Shown here one piece after another: positions 46,548 to 55,629 of a DNA stretch of 64,000 nt; the first letter of the stretch is position 1; every line of letters starts with the position of its first letter. The notes below the pieces were generated by a model that was not told the DNA's origin, searched no databases, and worked only from the letters and a program-made list of their open reading frames with translations. The stretch covers positions 1 through 64,000 of the forward strand of contig CAZMXP010000022.1 in NCBI GenBank assembly GCA_964570285.1, given 5' to 3'. Source of the stretch: CAZMXP01 sp964570285. Its GTDB lineage: Bacteria; Planctomycetota; PLA2. The position numbers and the translations under genes are program-made.

Positions 46548-48548
46548 TCAATATGTCCAGCCGCCGTGCCCACCGCCTACAACAGGGGGCAAGTCGACGG
46601 GACCGGTTGGTGGAGCACCACCGCCCGCCCCAGGCGGTGTGGGGCCCTGACCGGGACTACCAGGCCCATCATCGGGCTGCTCTGGAGGTGGTGGTGGCAT
46701 GATTGTCGAAGCCGTGACCTCGCAGCACAGCTGGCATCCCATCGTGCGACACGCAACTGTGTATTCACCTTCCATTGCTTTGGCCTTTTGCTTGCACTCG
46801 GTCTTTACTGACTCTGGGACAAACAGCGTCGCTGTCGGCAGTGTGGGCATGTTAATCCCAAACACAGCAGGCAGTGCAGGCAGTTTTTTCTTTTGTTCAG
46901 CGATCCATTGGCGTTCACATTCGCTTTCGTAGTTAGCTATTAGGACAGACTTGCATTCCGTCACCCCAGCTTCAACAGCTGGAGGTGAATTCAACATGCA
47001 CCTATTCCAACATCCAGCGTCGTACGGGAACTGGCCTTCAACTGAATTAGTCCAGTTATCACTGTCCGAACTCACATCGCAACCCAAGTCAGTCGAAGCC
47101 GTCGACGCCATTCCCGAGTACGCGTTAAGATGAGGACCGGCACCGAGTCGCCATCGCCAATTTCCACTAGTTGAATGAGCGTGCGCCAATTGTTGAGCGA
47201 CCCGACTCCTCTGCCCAAACCTCCCCGCGTCCGGCCGGTACATCCGCGCCCTGTAGAAGTACCAGTCGTCGCCGACCGTGGCCATGATCGCCCGCTCGCG
47301 CCCCGTGTACCGGATGAAGTTCCCGATGTTGCTCCCGAGGCTCCCCAGCTTCGCGAAGCTGCTGTCCACCACCCGCGTCTCGCCCCAGTCGCTGTACCGG
47401 TAGATGCGAGGCGTCGCCGTCATGTACAGGCGCTTGCGCCCCTTGAGGAACTTGGCGTCGTGAACCTTGACGAAGTGGCTCTCGTCGTGTCCGCTGAGCG
47501 TCACGCCGGTTGTCCGGTGCGCTTCATCGCAGATGATGAGGTCGAAGTCGGGCAGGCCCGTCGCTTGCGCCTTCGACACGGCCTCGATGGAGTGGTACGT
47601 CGAGAAGACGACCGTCATTCCTCGTCCCGGCTTCTTGGCCGTGCCGCGCTTGGCCGAGGCTCGCGCATGGCTGGCCTCGTACTGCTCCACGAGCTGCCTG
47701 GCCGAGGTCGTTGCAGGGAAGGCCAGGTCATGAATCGTGATATCCGCCGAGTCGTCGCCGCCCTTGGTTCGGCGCGTGCCGATGCTCACGTCCGAACAGA
47801 CGGCCAAGCAGTGCAAGGGTTCTGCCGCCTCGGCCGACCACTCGCGCAGCGCCTGAGCGAGCAGCGACAGCGATGGCACGAGGAATAGAACGTGCCCACC
47901 GGGCGCCAGCGCCTCCGCGAGACGTAGCGACGTGCGAGTCTTGCCCGTGCCGCACGCCATGATGAGCTTCCCGCGGTCGGCCTTCGCCAGACCGTTGACC
48001 ACATCGGCAATCGCCTTCTGCTGGTGCGGTTTGTTCGGTTGCGTTGCGCGGCGCGTGAGGCGCTCAGGGTGCTTCGTGTCGAACCGAGACCAGTCGATGG
48101 GACTGGCATCGAGGTCTTGAATAGAGATGCGCAGCGCGTTCTTGGTTTGCCGGAATGCGTCCTCGGCGTTCTTGCCCCAACGGTCGGTGGTGGAGACCAG
48201 CATCCGCGACGTGAACGGCTCCCGCCCGGACGCGGCGAGGAAGGAGTCGATGCTCCCCTTGCTGACGGAGTTCTCGGGCAAGTAGAACTTGCACTGGATC
48301 GCGCAGAACTCGCCCGTCGCGCGCTCCTGCGCGACAAGATCGATGCCCACGTCGCCGACGTTGCCCTTGCCGGGCCAGTCGTTCCACATCCAGACCTGCG
48401 AGAAGCGGTCGGCCTGGATGGGGTCAAGCTCGAGGTAGCGGAGGATCAGCCGCTCGAAGCGGTCACCGAGATCCCGGTTATTGCGGGCATCCTCGCGGAA
48501 GCCGGCCAGAATGCCGTGGATCGACTGGCTCGGTGGCTTCTCGGTCAT
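46548..48548 (-). pseudogene. Chimera: restriction-helicase front half joined in frame to an RHS core tail
   Basis: Residues 1-383 are the front of a type ISP-like restriction enzyme: an Mrr-type nuclease with GIDLVA (D70) and CAIQCKFY (Q85, K87), Walker A ACGTGKT (198-204), LIICDEAH (337-344) and MTATPRIY (376-383). From residue 384 (47399) it switches to RYSDWGETRVVDSSFAKLGS, the RHS core also seen at 26568-27695, through WYFYRARMYRPDAGRFGQ to a Cys-rich tail (CWNRCMLN, QLCCEV) and a Pro/Gly-rich end. Helicase motifs IV-VI and the methylase half are lost. The product should have neither activity. Confidence 0.8.
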
Positions 48549-48849
48549 TCGAAGTTCACCCCTCGGGCCCAAGAGCGCGTTACGATGTGCAGCCGGCCCA
48601 TCGTGCCACAGGCGAGCGGCACGGACTACTCGTCGGCCCATCCCTTCCGGGCTACTTCCGCGGCGCGGCGGTCTGTGCTTAGTGCGCTACGGCCGCATCG
48701 CGCGCCCGAGAGTCACAGACCCGGGTCACTCGCCACGCCCATCAGTCGCCTCACGATGCCGCCCGAGGCCGCCAAGTCGGCAGCGCGCGTGTATTGGGCA
48801 ACCAAACGTGAAATGCAGGCAATCACGCGTAGCCCCGACTGCGCCCATC
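48549..48849. other. Gene-free stretch
   Basis: About 300 bases between the chimeric gene and the DUF4393-like gene. No signal recognised. Confidence 0.4.
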
Positions 48850-49629
48850 TCACTTGATCCGCGCATCCGGTGCGTAGTGTGTCACGTCGGCTCCGAGCCA
48901 CGACAGCCGCCACTTCGGCAACAGCCTCAGCGCCAAGATCCCACAGCCGGCAAACACCACAAGCGGGAGATAGATCCACACCATATTCTCTAAAGCAAAT
49001 CTAAGTCCGTCTCCGACTGTGTCAATTCCCGCAAAGATTTGCGGGTCGAGTGCTCTGGCGCAAAGCAACATCGACATGAGAGCGACGATTGGGGTAGCAA
49101 GGACCCATCCATGTGGCCGTTCCTCCACGAGTTCCAGTTCAACTAGACGACGCAAGTGATGTGTCGCACGACCGTCGCTTGGGCGGAACCTAGGATGATC
49201 GCGAACTGCGAGCAGCACCTTCACATCTGCGCCGTCCAATTCACTGAGAACCCGGAGAACAAGCCGCCTAGGTCGGCCACCCCTTGCGATTTCGCATAGG
49301 AGTTCCTGCCACATTGAAGCGATCTCCGCATCACGCGGATCGACATCCTGGGCACCTGCTACCCATTCCTGAAACGCTTCCAGCTGTTCGACGTCTTTGC
49401 CGTGCGAAAGTGGCGGGTCATTGCTAATCCGCTGATGGACTGCATCAATATGACCACGCAGATTGCTGGAGCGTCGCTTCTCCTTCCATCCCTCAACGAC
49501 ATCGTGAATGTAGGCACGAAGCTCCTTTCCCAAGTAGTCAGCGGAAGGCTGAAGCAGGCCCGTAAGGAACGGCGTCAGCGTAATGGCCCTTGCCGGAGCA
49601 GGGGATTCTTCGGCTTCACGGTCGCTCAT
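48850..49629 (-). CDS. Membrane protein resembling Abi-alpha (DUF4393)
   Basis: From the ATG at 49629 the product is 259 residues (an earlier in-frame ATG at 49662 is possible). The N-terminal part LTPFLTGLLQPSADYLGKELRAYIHDVVEGWKEKR resembles DUF4393/Abi-alpha proteins, followed by a charged helical region and a winged-helix-like THHLRRLVELELVEERPHGW. Two hydrophobic segments near the C-terminus (VALMSMLLCARAL, IYLPLVVFAGCGILALRLL) suggest membrane attachment. The family is named for an abortive-infection protein. Its neighbours (RelA/SpoT synthetase, Mrr nuclease, restriction remnant) fit a defence role, which is inference. Confidence 0.5.
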   Translation of the reverse strand: MSDREAEESPAPARAITLTPFLTGLLQPSADYLGKELRAYIHDVVEGWKEKRRSSNLRGHIDAVHQRISNDPPLSHGKDVEQLEAFQEWVAGAQDVDPRDAEIASMWQELLCEIARGGRPRRLVLRVLSELDGADVKVLLAVRDHPRFRPSDGRATHHLRRLVELELVEERPHGWVLATPIVALMSMLLCARALDPQIFAGIDTVGDGLRFALENMVWIYLPLVVFAGCGILALRLLPKWRLSWLGADVTHYAPDARIK

Positions 49630-50015
49630 CGTTCTTGCGTCCCTGAGGCGCTCCACCGCCACCGGCTGGTTGGGGCACGGCGCACAGTCCCTTGACGTCG
49701 CACCGTGAGCGGTCCACGTCGCGCAGCTTCCTTTATCACAGATTGCAAGCTAGTAATCGCCAAAGGGCCTCCAATCCTCGACGCAGAACAGACGCCTCCC
49801 TGTTAACGCCCCCCTTGCGCTGAGCATGCTCAACGACCGCGAATACCAACACTGGACTCGTGTACCCTCACGGCACGTCCTCCCAAAGTGTGTTGCTCCC
49901 CGCACCCATAGCTGGCCTGGTCCGTGGTGCTCATCCCGTCACCCTCCGATCGCCCGCACCGTACCGCCGGGCGGGCGGGAGGCGCAAGGGGCGGGTGCAG
50001 CGGCGTGTAGCTAGC
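49630..50015. other. Gene-free stretch
   Basis: About 385 bases. No gene or repeat supported. Confidence 0.4.
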
Positions 50016-51038
50016 CTACTCTTGCCGCTCCTGACCCTTTTCGTAACCAAGCTTGCGGACCAGGCCCTGGAGCCGATCGAAGGCATCTACAGTTTGCGGC
50101 GAAAAGGGGTGCCTACGCCGAAAGCCGCTATCCACGAAGCCCAACGACTTCGTTAAGAAGTCAGTGCTGGTACCGAAAAGGTGCGGAGCCTCCCTTCTGT
50201 ACGCCTCCACCGCTGGCTCCGCCTTCCATCGAGCTTCGTCGATCGCGCGAAGCGTCCGGTAGCGGTCCCGGTCCAGGTCGATCAGCAGCTTTTCCTGCCA
50301 AGTCGCAGAGATCTCCATGCCAGGGAATCTCGATTCCGAATAGGCACGTAGCGTGTCCGCATTCACGCGTTGCGCCAAGAACGCGCTCGGCAGCATCCCC
50401 TTCATCTCATCCAGATAGGATGCTCGCTCGTCGAGGACGCGTTCAAGCTCAAGGTCGACCGTCTCGAGGAGCGCAGCCGCGCGATAAATGGTCCGTCTCA
50501 AGGTGGCTGGAACGCTGAACGCTGACTTGTACTGAAGCACGTGGGAGGCAGCTGCCCAGATATGTTGCGCAGTCGTGCGAACTTGGATCTCTGCCTGCAT
50601 GCCGCCGAACTCGCGAAGAGACGGTGTTGCTAGCCACTGCTGCGGTAAGCGAATCATGTAGTGGCACGATTGGTATCCAAACTCTTTCTCACCAAGGCGC
50701 CCGGCAGTGTCCTCGGCGCTGACGACTTCCAGAGAATGCGACAGCAGCCTGCCGACGGCCGCGACGTCTCGTCGAAAGAGCAGGATAATCCGGAGGCCAG
50801 CGAAGTCGTTGACCTCCAGAACCGACGTGACTCCTCGCTTTTGCCTCCGGATCTTTTCCAGAAGCGAGGGCCATTGCTTCACCCGCCGCTCAATGGCGAA
50901 GCCGAGTGATATGGCGTTCTCGCTAAGTATCTGGTCAATCTGCTGCGCAAGGGCCTCGACAAATCTCTCTGCGCGAGTGAGCAGGCTGTCGTACTCACGC
51001 TTGAGGCCGCGCTCTTGCTCGGAGTTGATTGTCATCAT
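50016..51038 (-). CDS. RelA/SpoT-type nucleotide synthetase domain protein
   Basis: The product is 340 residues from the ATG at 51038. The synthetase core is clear: RRVKQWPSLLEKIRR (51-65), VLEVNDFAGLRIILLF with D78 as the probable catalytic Asp, GEKEFGYQSCHYMI (116-129) and QAEIQVRTTAQHIWAAASH (148-166) with E150. It lacks an HD hydrolase domain and the TGS/ACT regulatory parts, so it is a small alarmone synthetase-like protein. Some stand-alone members are toxins (toxSAS) or phage sensors (CapRel). The long C-terminal helical part (180-340) has no recognised family. No obvious antitoxin lies next to it. Confidence 0.8.
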   Translation of the reverse strand: MMTINSEQERGLKREYDSLLTRAERFVEALAQQIDQILSENAISLGFAIERRVKQWPSLLEKIRRQKRGVTSVLEVNDFAGLRIILLFRRDVAAVGRLLSHSLEVVSAEDTAGRLGEKEFGYQSCHYMIRLPQQWLATPSLREFGGMQAEIQVRTTAQHIWAAASHVLQYKSAFSVPATLRRTIYRAAALLETVDLELERVLDERASYLDEMKGMLPSAFLAQRVNADTLRAYSESRFPGMEISATWQEKLLIDLDRDRYRTLRAIDEARWKAEPAVEAYRREAPHLFGTSTDFLTKSLGFVDSGFRRRHPFSPQTVDAFDRLQGLVRKLGYEKGQERQE

Positions 51039-51048
51039 GTTGGCGCCG

Positions 51049-51245
51049 TCATGGGTAATGTGCAGACACATGGGTGTCCCTGTTGCGACTGACGAGGCGG
51101 ATCTTGTAGTGAGCCGGGTATTCGGTCGGCTGTATCCGATCGAGTACCCGACACGCCGAGGGACGATAGAGCGAGGCCGGCGTCCGCTGGCCGATGGCCT
51201 CGTGCGGGCGCTGCTCGCTGTAGTCGGTCCCGAAGGCCTTGAAGC
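51049..51245 (-). pseudogene. Remnant of another integrase-core transposase
   Basis: The reverse frame reads FKAFGTDYSEQRPHEAIGQR, then TPASLYRPSACRVLDR and YPAHYKIRLVSRN, the C-terminal part of an rve transposase of a different type from the other copies. Nothing upstream of 51245 belongs to it. Confidence 0.75.
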
Positions 51246-51374
51246 ATCGCAGCTACGCCGCAAGATCGTACCCGGACCGTACCTCGGCGTAGTGAAACAC
51301 TTTCATGCAGTCTCCAGGGTGGTAGACCTACGAGGTACACCTAAGCTCATCCCGCCAGTGGGCGCCCGGCCGCG

Positions 51375-52481
51375 CTATTCATCGCCGCCGTCCTCGTCGG
51401 CCACTGACACGGTCCAGATTCGCTTCAGCGGCAACTCCGCACGGATCTCGTCGTCGAGCCGCTCGTACTGCTCGAGCAGTTGCCGGATCAGATCGTCTCG
51501 GTCCCAAAGGCGGACGCTGAAGAACTGCGCTGCGGTCTCTTTGTCGATAGACGACTTGAATCCGCCCCACGACACCAGCAGGCCGTGCTCTGCCCGGAAG
51601 TTGCGCATCGTGCCCACGAGCTGGTCGAGCGTCGGTCGATCGAGCGGGCTGTCGCCCGACTTCACCTGGATGCAGATGCGAGGCTCGGCGAATCCGAGGT
51701 GGCCGTGTGCCGCCAGAATGTCCACTCCCTTGTCCGCGCCCGGCGGGCTCCGGTAGGTCGAATAGCCCTGCGCCTGGAAAATGGCGTCCACGAGGTGGGC
51801 GAGCCCGTGCCCCTTGAATCTCGCGATGATGAGCCGCGCGATCTGGTCACGAGCGACCTCCTCGAGGTCGCGCGGAACGGAGTCCTCGGCGCCCGCGTCG
51901 TCGTCGTCCTCTCCGGCGTCGCTGCCGGCTCCGCCTTCGGATTCAGCTGCGCCCTTGCGCTTCGTGACGGTCCCGATAATCGATGTCCCGGTGTCTCTCC
52001 ATTCGTGCTTCGCCATCGCTCGGACGCGGGCCTCGGCGTCGTTTCGATGGATCTCGCAGATCGTCATGATCGCGCCGAAGGAGAACAGCAGGTCCTGGCC
52101 GAAGTTGGATCTCGGCACGTCCGTCGCAATCCACTTCACTTCCCGGCTGTGGCGAAGCCAATGCTCCTGGCTCTCGTCATAGTCGCAGTCGCCCGTGATC
52201 TCGGCGACATGGACGGCCGGCTTCATCTTGCTGGGCACCACGACCCAGTCGCCCGCCTTCATGCGCCGGACGAACGCCCAGATCTGCCCCGAGTGGTTGG
52301 ACAGCTTGCCGACACGCCTGTCGGTGTAGGCGCGCTCGAGCATCGCGCGGACCTCGCCACGATCCCGGACGCCGCGGATGTCCCCCGGGAGCTTGTCCCA
52401 CGTAAGGTAGATGCGCTTGTCGGCCAGAAACCTGGTCTCGAACTCACCGTGCCGGCCGCACCGCATCAGCCAAAGCGCCAT
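51375..52481 (-). CDS. Mrr-like restriction endonuclease with EVE/PUA-like N-terminal region
   Basis: From the ATG at 52481 the product is 368 residues. Residues about 1-160 include SGQIWAFVRRMKAGDWVVVP and HVAEITGDCDY, reminiscent of EVE/PUA-type modified-base-binding domains. An acidic linker (GEDDDDAGAED) follows. Residues 205-370 form an Mrr_cat nuclease with GADKGVDILA (D254) and ICIQVKSG (Q272, K274), the PD-(D/E)XK core. It would cut modified or foreign DNA, a likely type IV restriction role. No methylase partner lies beside it. Confidence 0.82.
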   Translation of the reverse strand: MALWLMRCGRHGEFETRFLADKRIYLTWDKLPGDIRGVRDRGEVRAMLERAYTDRRVGKLSNHSGQIWAFVRRMKAGDWVVVPSKMKPAVHVAEITGDCDYDESQEHWLRHSREVKWIATDVPRSNFGQDLLFSFGAIMTICEIHRNDAEARVRAMAKHEWRDTGTSIIGTVTKRKGAAESEGGAGSDAGEDDDDAGAEDSVPRDLEEVARDQIARLIIARFKGHGLAHLVDAIFQAQGYSTYRSPPGADKGVDILAAHGHLGFAEPRICIQVKSGDSPLDRPTLDQLVGTMRNFRAEHGLLVSWGGFKSSIDKETAAQFFSVRLWDRDDLIRQLLEQYERLDDEIRAELPLKRIWTVSVADEDGGDE

Positions 52482-52805
52482 GGCGAGCCCCCCCACTCCG
52501 CTCCGAGGCGGCTTCGTCGGCCGCCCCGCGCAACGCCTGTATGGATCGAGTCAACCAGCCGCGAACCCGCCCATCCTGGCGGGTCGACGAGTTAACCACC
52601 CGCCTCTCCGACCCCGATGGCAGAGAGCAAGAGAGCACGGTAGCGCGTAACAACTCGGTCTTGAAGCCCGGCGCGGTCAACTCGATGCGAGCCACCCGCC
52701 GCCCCCTCGCGAAACCACGCGCAGGTGGCGATTCCTGCCCGTTCCTGCGCCCCCGCCCACGCGCCCCTGGCGCCGCGCTCATCCCTCCGCTCGCTCGTGC
52801 CGGAG
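52482..52805. other. Gene-free stretch
   Basis: Upstream region of the Mrr-like gene. No gene found; no clear promoter recognised. Confidence 0.4.
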
Positions 52806-53108
52806 AGGTGGTTCACCATGACCCCCTCAAATGCGAACAGGCTCGCAGTTCGCATTTGGCCGCGGGTGCTACCACTCAGGCCTCAGATGCGAACATGGAT
52901 AACTCGATGCGAGCAGGGGGCGGCAGGCCGGGTCACGGGGTTCGGTCGCCCGTCCGAGCCACGGCCAGCCGGCTCCCGGACAGCCCGCCTCCGTCCTCGG
53001 CGGACTGCACCACCACTACACGCGGGCAGCCTGAGGGTCGGCAACTCGCGCTCCGGGATGGTCACGCAGCCTGTCATCATGGGCGGTTTCCATGATTGGA
53101 GAAGGACA
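52806..53108 (+). mobile_element. Short MITE-like copy of the transposon
   Basis: Left end GGTGGTTCACCATGACC at 52808, followed by the 11-base perfect hairpin CAAATGCGAAC and GTTCGCATTTG. It then jumps to the transposase tail CTCGGCGGACTGCACCACCA (52996-53015) and a shortened right end (GGTCACGCAGCC, GATTGGAGAAGG). It stops next to the following gene's stop codon. Confidence 0.65.
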
Positions 53109-53109
53109 A

Positions 53110-54012
53110 TCAGTCCACTGCGACCCATCCAGTAGCGGGGAAAGCGATCGCCACTCCTTCTTGGTCCAAGCTCAGCGAGTTGCCGAGTTCCAATATGCCA
53201 TCGCCATTGAAGTCAGGAAGCACGAGAAAACGAGTCGCGTAACTCGCCGACCATGCGCGCTCGCTAACCAGGAAGAAGCCATACGCCATGTTCGTATGCG
53301 CGCCGAAACGCACATGCTTCATGGCAACTAGATCAGGCAGGAGCGCTATGTCGGCAAGTTCCGCAAGCTCGCCAGCTAAGGTGAGTGAATGAATGTTGGC
53401 CTCAGGACCTTCCTCCAGTAGCAAGAGCGTCTCCGAGAGTGGGTGATAGGCCAGCGCCTCTACCGCCGCAATGCCCGCGTCGGAGAGATAGATCACCTCC
53501 CGATCGACGACCGGAGGCGAGAATGTACCCGTGTAGACCCCGGTGACTGGATTCAATGTGACCCCAAAAGCACCAAGCCCGAAAGTCCACTTCTCAACAA
53601 CACAAGACTTCGTTCGTTTGTACCAGCCCGCCACGAAGAGCGTGTTATTGCTATCGCTTGCCTGGCACACCGCAGTCGGCATGAACGACACCGTCTCCGT
53701 CTTGTCAACGGGTGGAGCTTCGACGACCTGACCGCCAATGTCCTTCGACGCACTCCACCGCATTCGCACGGAGAACGGGGAAGACGCGTTCACGAAGGTC
53801 ACGACTACAGATGCATCAACCGATCCCGAAGGCTCCAAGTCCATCACCGCAGCGTGCGTACCGTCAAACGTTGCAACCAGAGCGGGCGGCAGCGACCCAT
53901 CAGCCGGCATTGCCGATCGCTGTGCGGCGGCTCCTGCAGCGAAGCTAACCACTGCCGCCATTACAACCAATCGTCGGCCGAACGAGCTGAGATTTCCGGA
54001 TGGCGGCGTCAT
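53110..54012 (-). CDS. Exported protein of unknown function
   Basis: Starting from the ATG at 54012 the product is 300 residues with a signal peptide (RLVVMAAVVSFAAGAAAQ). Beta-rich repeats resembling propeller blades follow: ALVATFDGTHAAVMDLEPSG, NTLFVAGWYKRTKSCVVEKW, VIYLSDAGIAAVEALAYHPLSETLLLLEEG and, at the end, FLVLPDFNGDGILELGNS, an FG-GAP-like loop. No enzyme motif is visible. It begins one base after the stop of the HEXXH protein gene on the same strand, so the two form an operon. Lower GC than region 1. Confidence 0.6.
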   Translation of the reverse strand: MTPPSGNLSSFGRRLVVMAAVVSFAAGAAAQRSAMPADGSLPPALVATFDGTHAAVMDLEPSGSVDASVVVTFVNASSPFSVRMRWSASKDIGGQVVEAPPVDKTETVSFMPTAVCQASDSNNTLFVAGWYKRTKSCVVEKWTFGLGAFGVTLNPVTGVYTGTFSPPVVDREVIYLSDAGIAAVEALAYHPLSETLLLLEEGPEANIHSLTLAGELAELADIALLPDLVAMKHVRFGAHTNMAYGFFLVSERAWSASYATRFLVLPDFNGDGILELGNSLSLDQEGVAIAFPATGWVAVD

Positions 54013-54013
54013 G

Positions 54014-54955
54014 TCAGTCCTCCTCGTTCTCGCTGTCGCAAGGGTCGTAGTCAGGATGATGGGTGTAGTTGCAATCACAAGTAAAGCTCTCGGCCGGAGC
54101 AGGCGGAGGAGGCTGGAAACTCCCACCCTTGGGCTGCGGCGGCGTCCCAGGAGGGTCAGGCCAGGGACCGCCATACTGCACGGGCGGACTACCCCCAGGG
54201 TTGAGTGGCGGCATCGGATAGCCGGGCGGCCCGCCCCCAGTCGGGAGTCCGCAGGCGCCGTGCGACCCGCTGCACGCATTCCACGCGGCGACACCCGCAC
54301 CCCACTCACGAGCTGCCATGGACATCCGTACACCTGCCTGATCCTCCAGTTTCTTTCGTTCCGCACTACCCTCTGGAAGTTCACAAGCTTTCTTGCACAG
54401 ACAGAGCGCCGTCGCGAAATTAGCCCGAGACTCCTCGAGCTGGTTTTTGCCCTGTCCCGACGGATCGTTGTCCCTCATGCACTGATCCAGCGCCACGATG
54501 CACTGAATACAGTCGCTTGGGTTGGGTTGACCAGCGCACTGGCCAATATACCATTCCCAAGCCCACACATGATGAAGCTCATGCAACAGCAGAGCGCCGA
54601 GCGAGACGCAATCCTGGGCGCTCGGATTGCTGGGAAACGTGGCCTTCTTGATCGCCACGTACTTGACTACGCCGCCACCGGTCTTCGTTACGCTACCGCC
54701 GTAGGCATCGGCATTAGGAGCCGTCTTGTTCGTCGGATCGATCTCATACACATTGGCCCCACTCAACTTGCCTCCGGAGAAGTTGAGGCCCCCAACGTGG
54801 TTTGCCGTGCCACACGCGGCATACGCGTCAACGAGCCCCTTGATGTCATCGCTGGCAGGCATCATCCACGGGTACATGCTCGTGACATCGTCCGCCCGAG
54901 CACTAACGGGAAACGCCAGCACGACCAACAGTGCGACGATGGCAGACGCTCTCAT
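54014..54955 (-). CDS. Exported HEXXH-containing protein
   Basis: The start at 54955 (MRASAIVALLVVLAFPVSARA signal peptide, AAGGA about ten bases upstream) is preferred; Met codons at 54973 and 54997 are alternatives. Of 313 residues, HELHH (125-129) is an HEXXH zinc-protease-like site, with a possible third ligand in EESRANFA. Many Cys residues (CIQC, CLCKKAC, CDCNY) suggest disulphides. The C-terminal 90 residues are Pro/Gly-rich (PPGYPMPPLNPGGSPP). The long frame upstream of 54997 is not supported. It resembles the zincin tail of the RHS protein at 26568 in Cys content and HEXXH, so an effector-like role is possible. Confidence 0.6.
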   Translation of the reverse strand: MRASAIVALLVVLAFPVSARADDVTSMYPWMMPASDDIKGLVDAYAACGTANHVGGLNFSGGKLSGANVYEIDPTNKTAPNADAYGGSVTKTGGGVVKYVAIKKATFPSNPSAQDCVSLGALLLHELHHVWAWEWYIGQCAGQPNPSDCIQCIVALDQCMRDNDPSGQGKNQLEESRANFATALCLCKKACELPEGSAERKKLEDQAGVRMSMAAREWGAGVAAWNACSGSHGACGLPTGGGPPGYPMPPLNPGGSPPVQYGGPWPDPPGTPPQPKGGSFQPPPPAPAESFTCDCNYTHHPDYDPCDSENEED

Positions 54956-55145
54956 TCGAGAATGATCCTTCATCTTGCGAGAATGTGGCCTAGACATGTG
55001 ACATGATCTGATCATCGGCAGTCCCCTTGGAACGGCCCCAGCGTAGCGCCCCCTTGCCGATTCGTCGAGCCCTCCACTCCTCAATCCCTGGAGGCCCGGC
55101 GCAGTCGAATCTCGCATCCGGCAACTGCGGCGCGGCTCGGTCCCC
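54956..55145. other. Gene-free stretch
   Basis: Upstream region of the HEXXH gene; no signal recognised. Confidence 0.35.
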
Positions 55146-55485
55146 ATGTCCGATAATTTCTCGCACTTGGGGTCACCCTGTCCCCAACCTGTCCCCGGAG
55201 CGCCACCTTCGACGGGTCCGGGCGCGTGGTGACACAAGGCGCAGGAGGCCCGACTTCCCGCACAGTTGGCCGATCCTCGACGGTTCGACCTGACGATCCG
55301 TCCGCCGACCCGAAGCAGCCGGGGACATTCCGCGCCGCGCCCCGTAGCTGCGTCCTCGGCCGACCGTGGCCTCGCGGGGGCGGTTTCGACGCGATCCGGG
55401 CTGGGCAGTTCACCAGCGAGCACGCTGTCCCCAACTGTCCCCGCTGTCCCCCTTGGACGGCGTATGTGATGGGATTGATGTCCCC
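55146..55485 (+). repeat. Leader plus TGTCCCC motif array before the second ParB-type gene
   Basis: The leader 55146-55173 is nearly identical to 41574-41601. It is followed by TGTCCCC at 55179, 55190, 55426, 55436, 55445 and 55479 and GGGGACA at 55321. The motif differs from the GTTCCG of the first locus although leader and downstream gene start are shared. Confidence 0.68.
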
Positions 55486-55629
55486 GCCGCGCTACGATTG
55501 TGTCCACGTCACCCCCGCTCGGTGATTCGAGAGGCCCCCCGCCAGTCGCGGGCGGCCGATGCCGGTTCCAAGCTACGCACCGGGCGACTTCCCGCCGGGC
55601 CCATGGGCTCCGGCTGAGCTTGGAGCCGC

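Noticed and set aside
25076..53108. Integron attC sites between cassettes
   Set aside because: No paired GTTRRRY/RYYYAAC core sites were found at the repeat borders, and the repeats contain transposase codons, so they derive from a DDE element. No intI-like gene is present.
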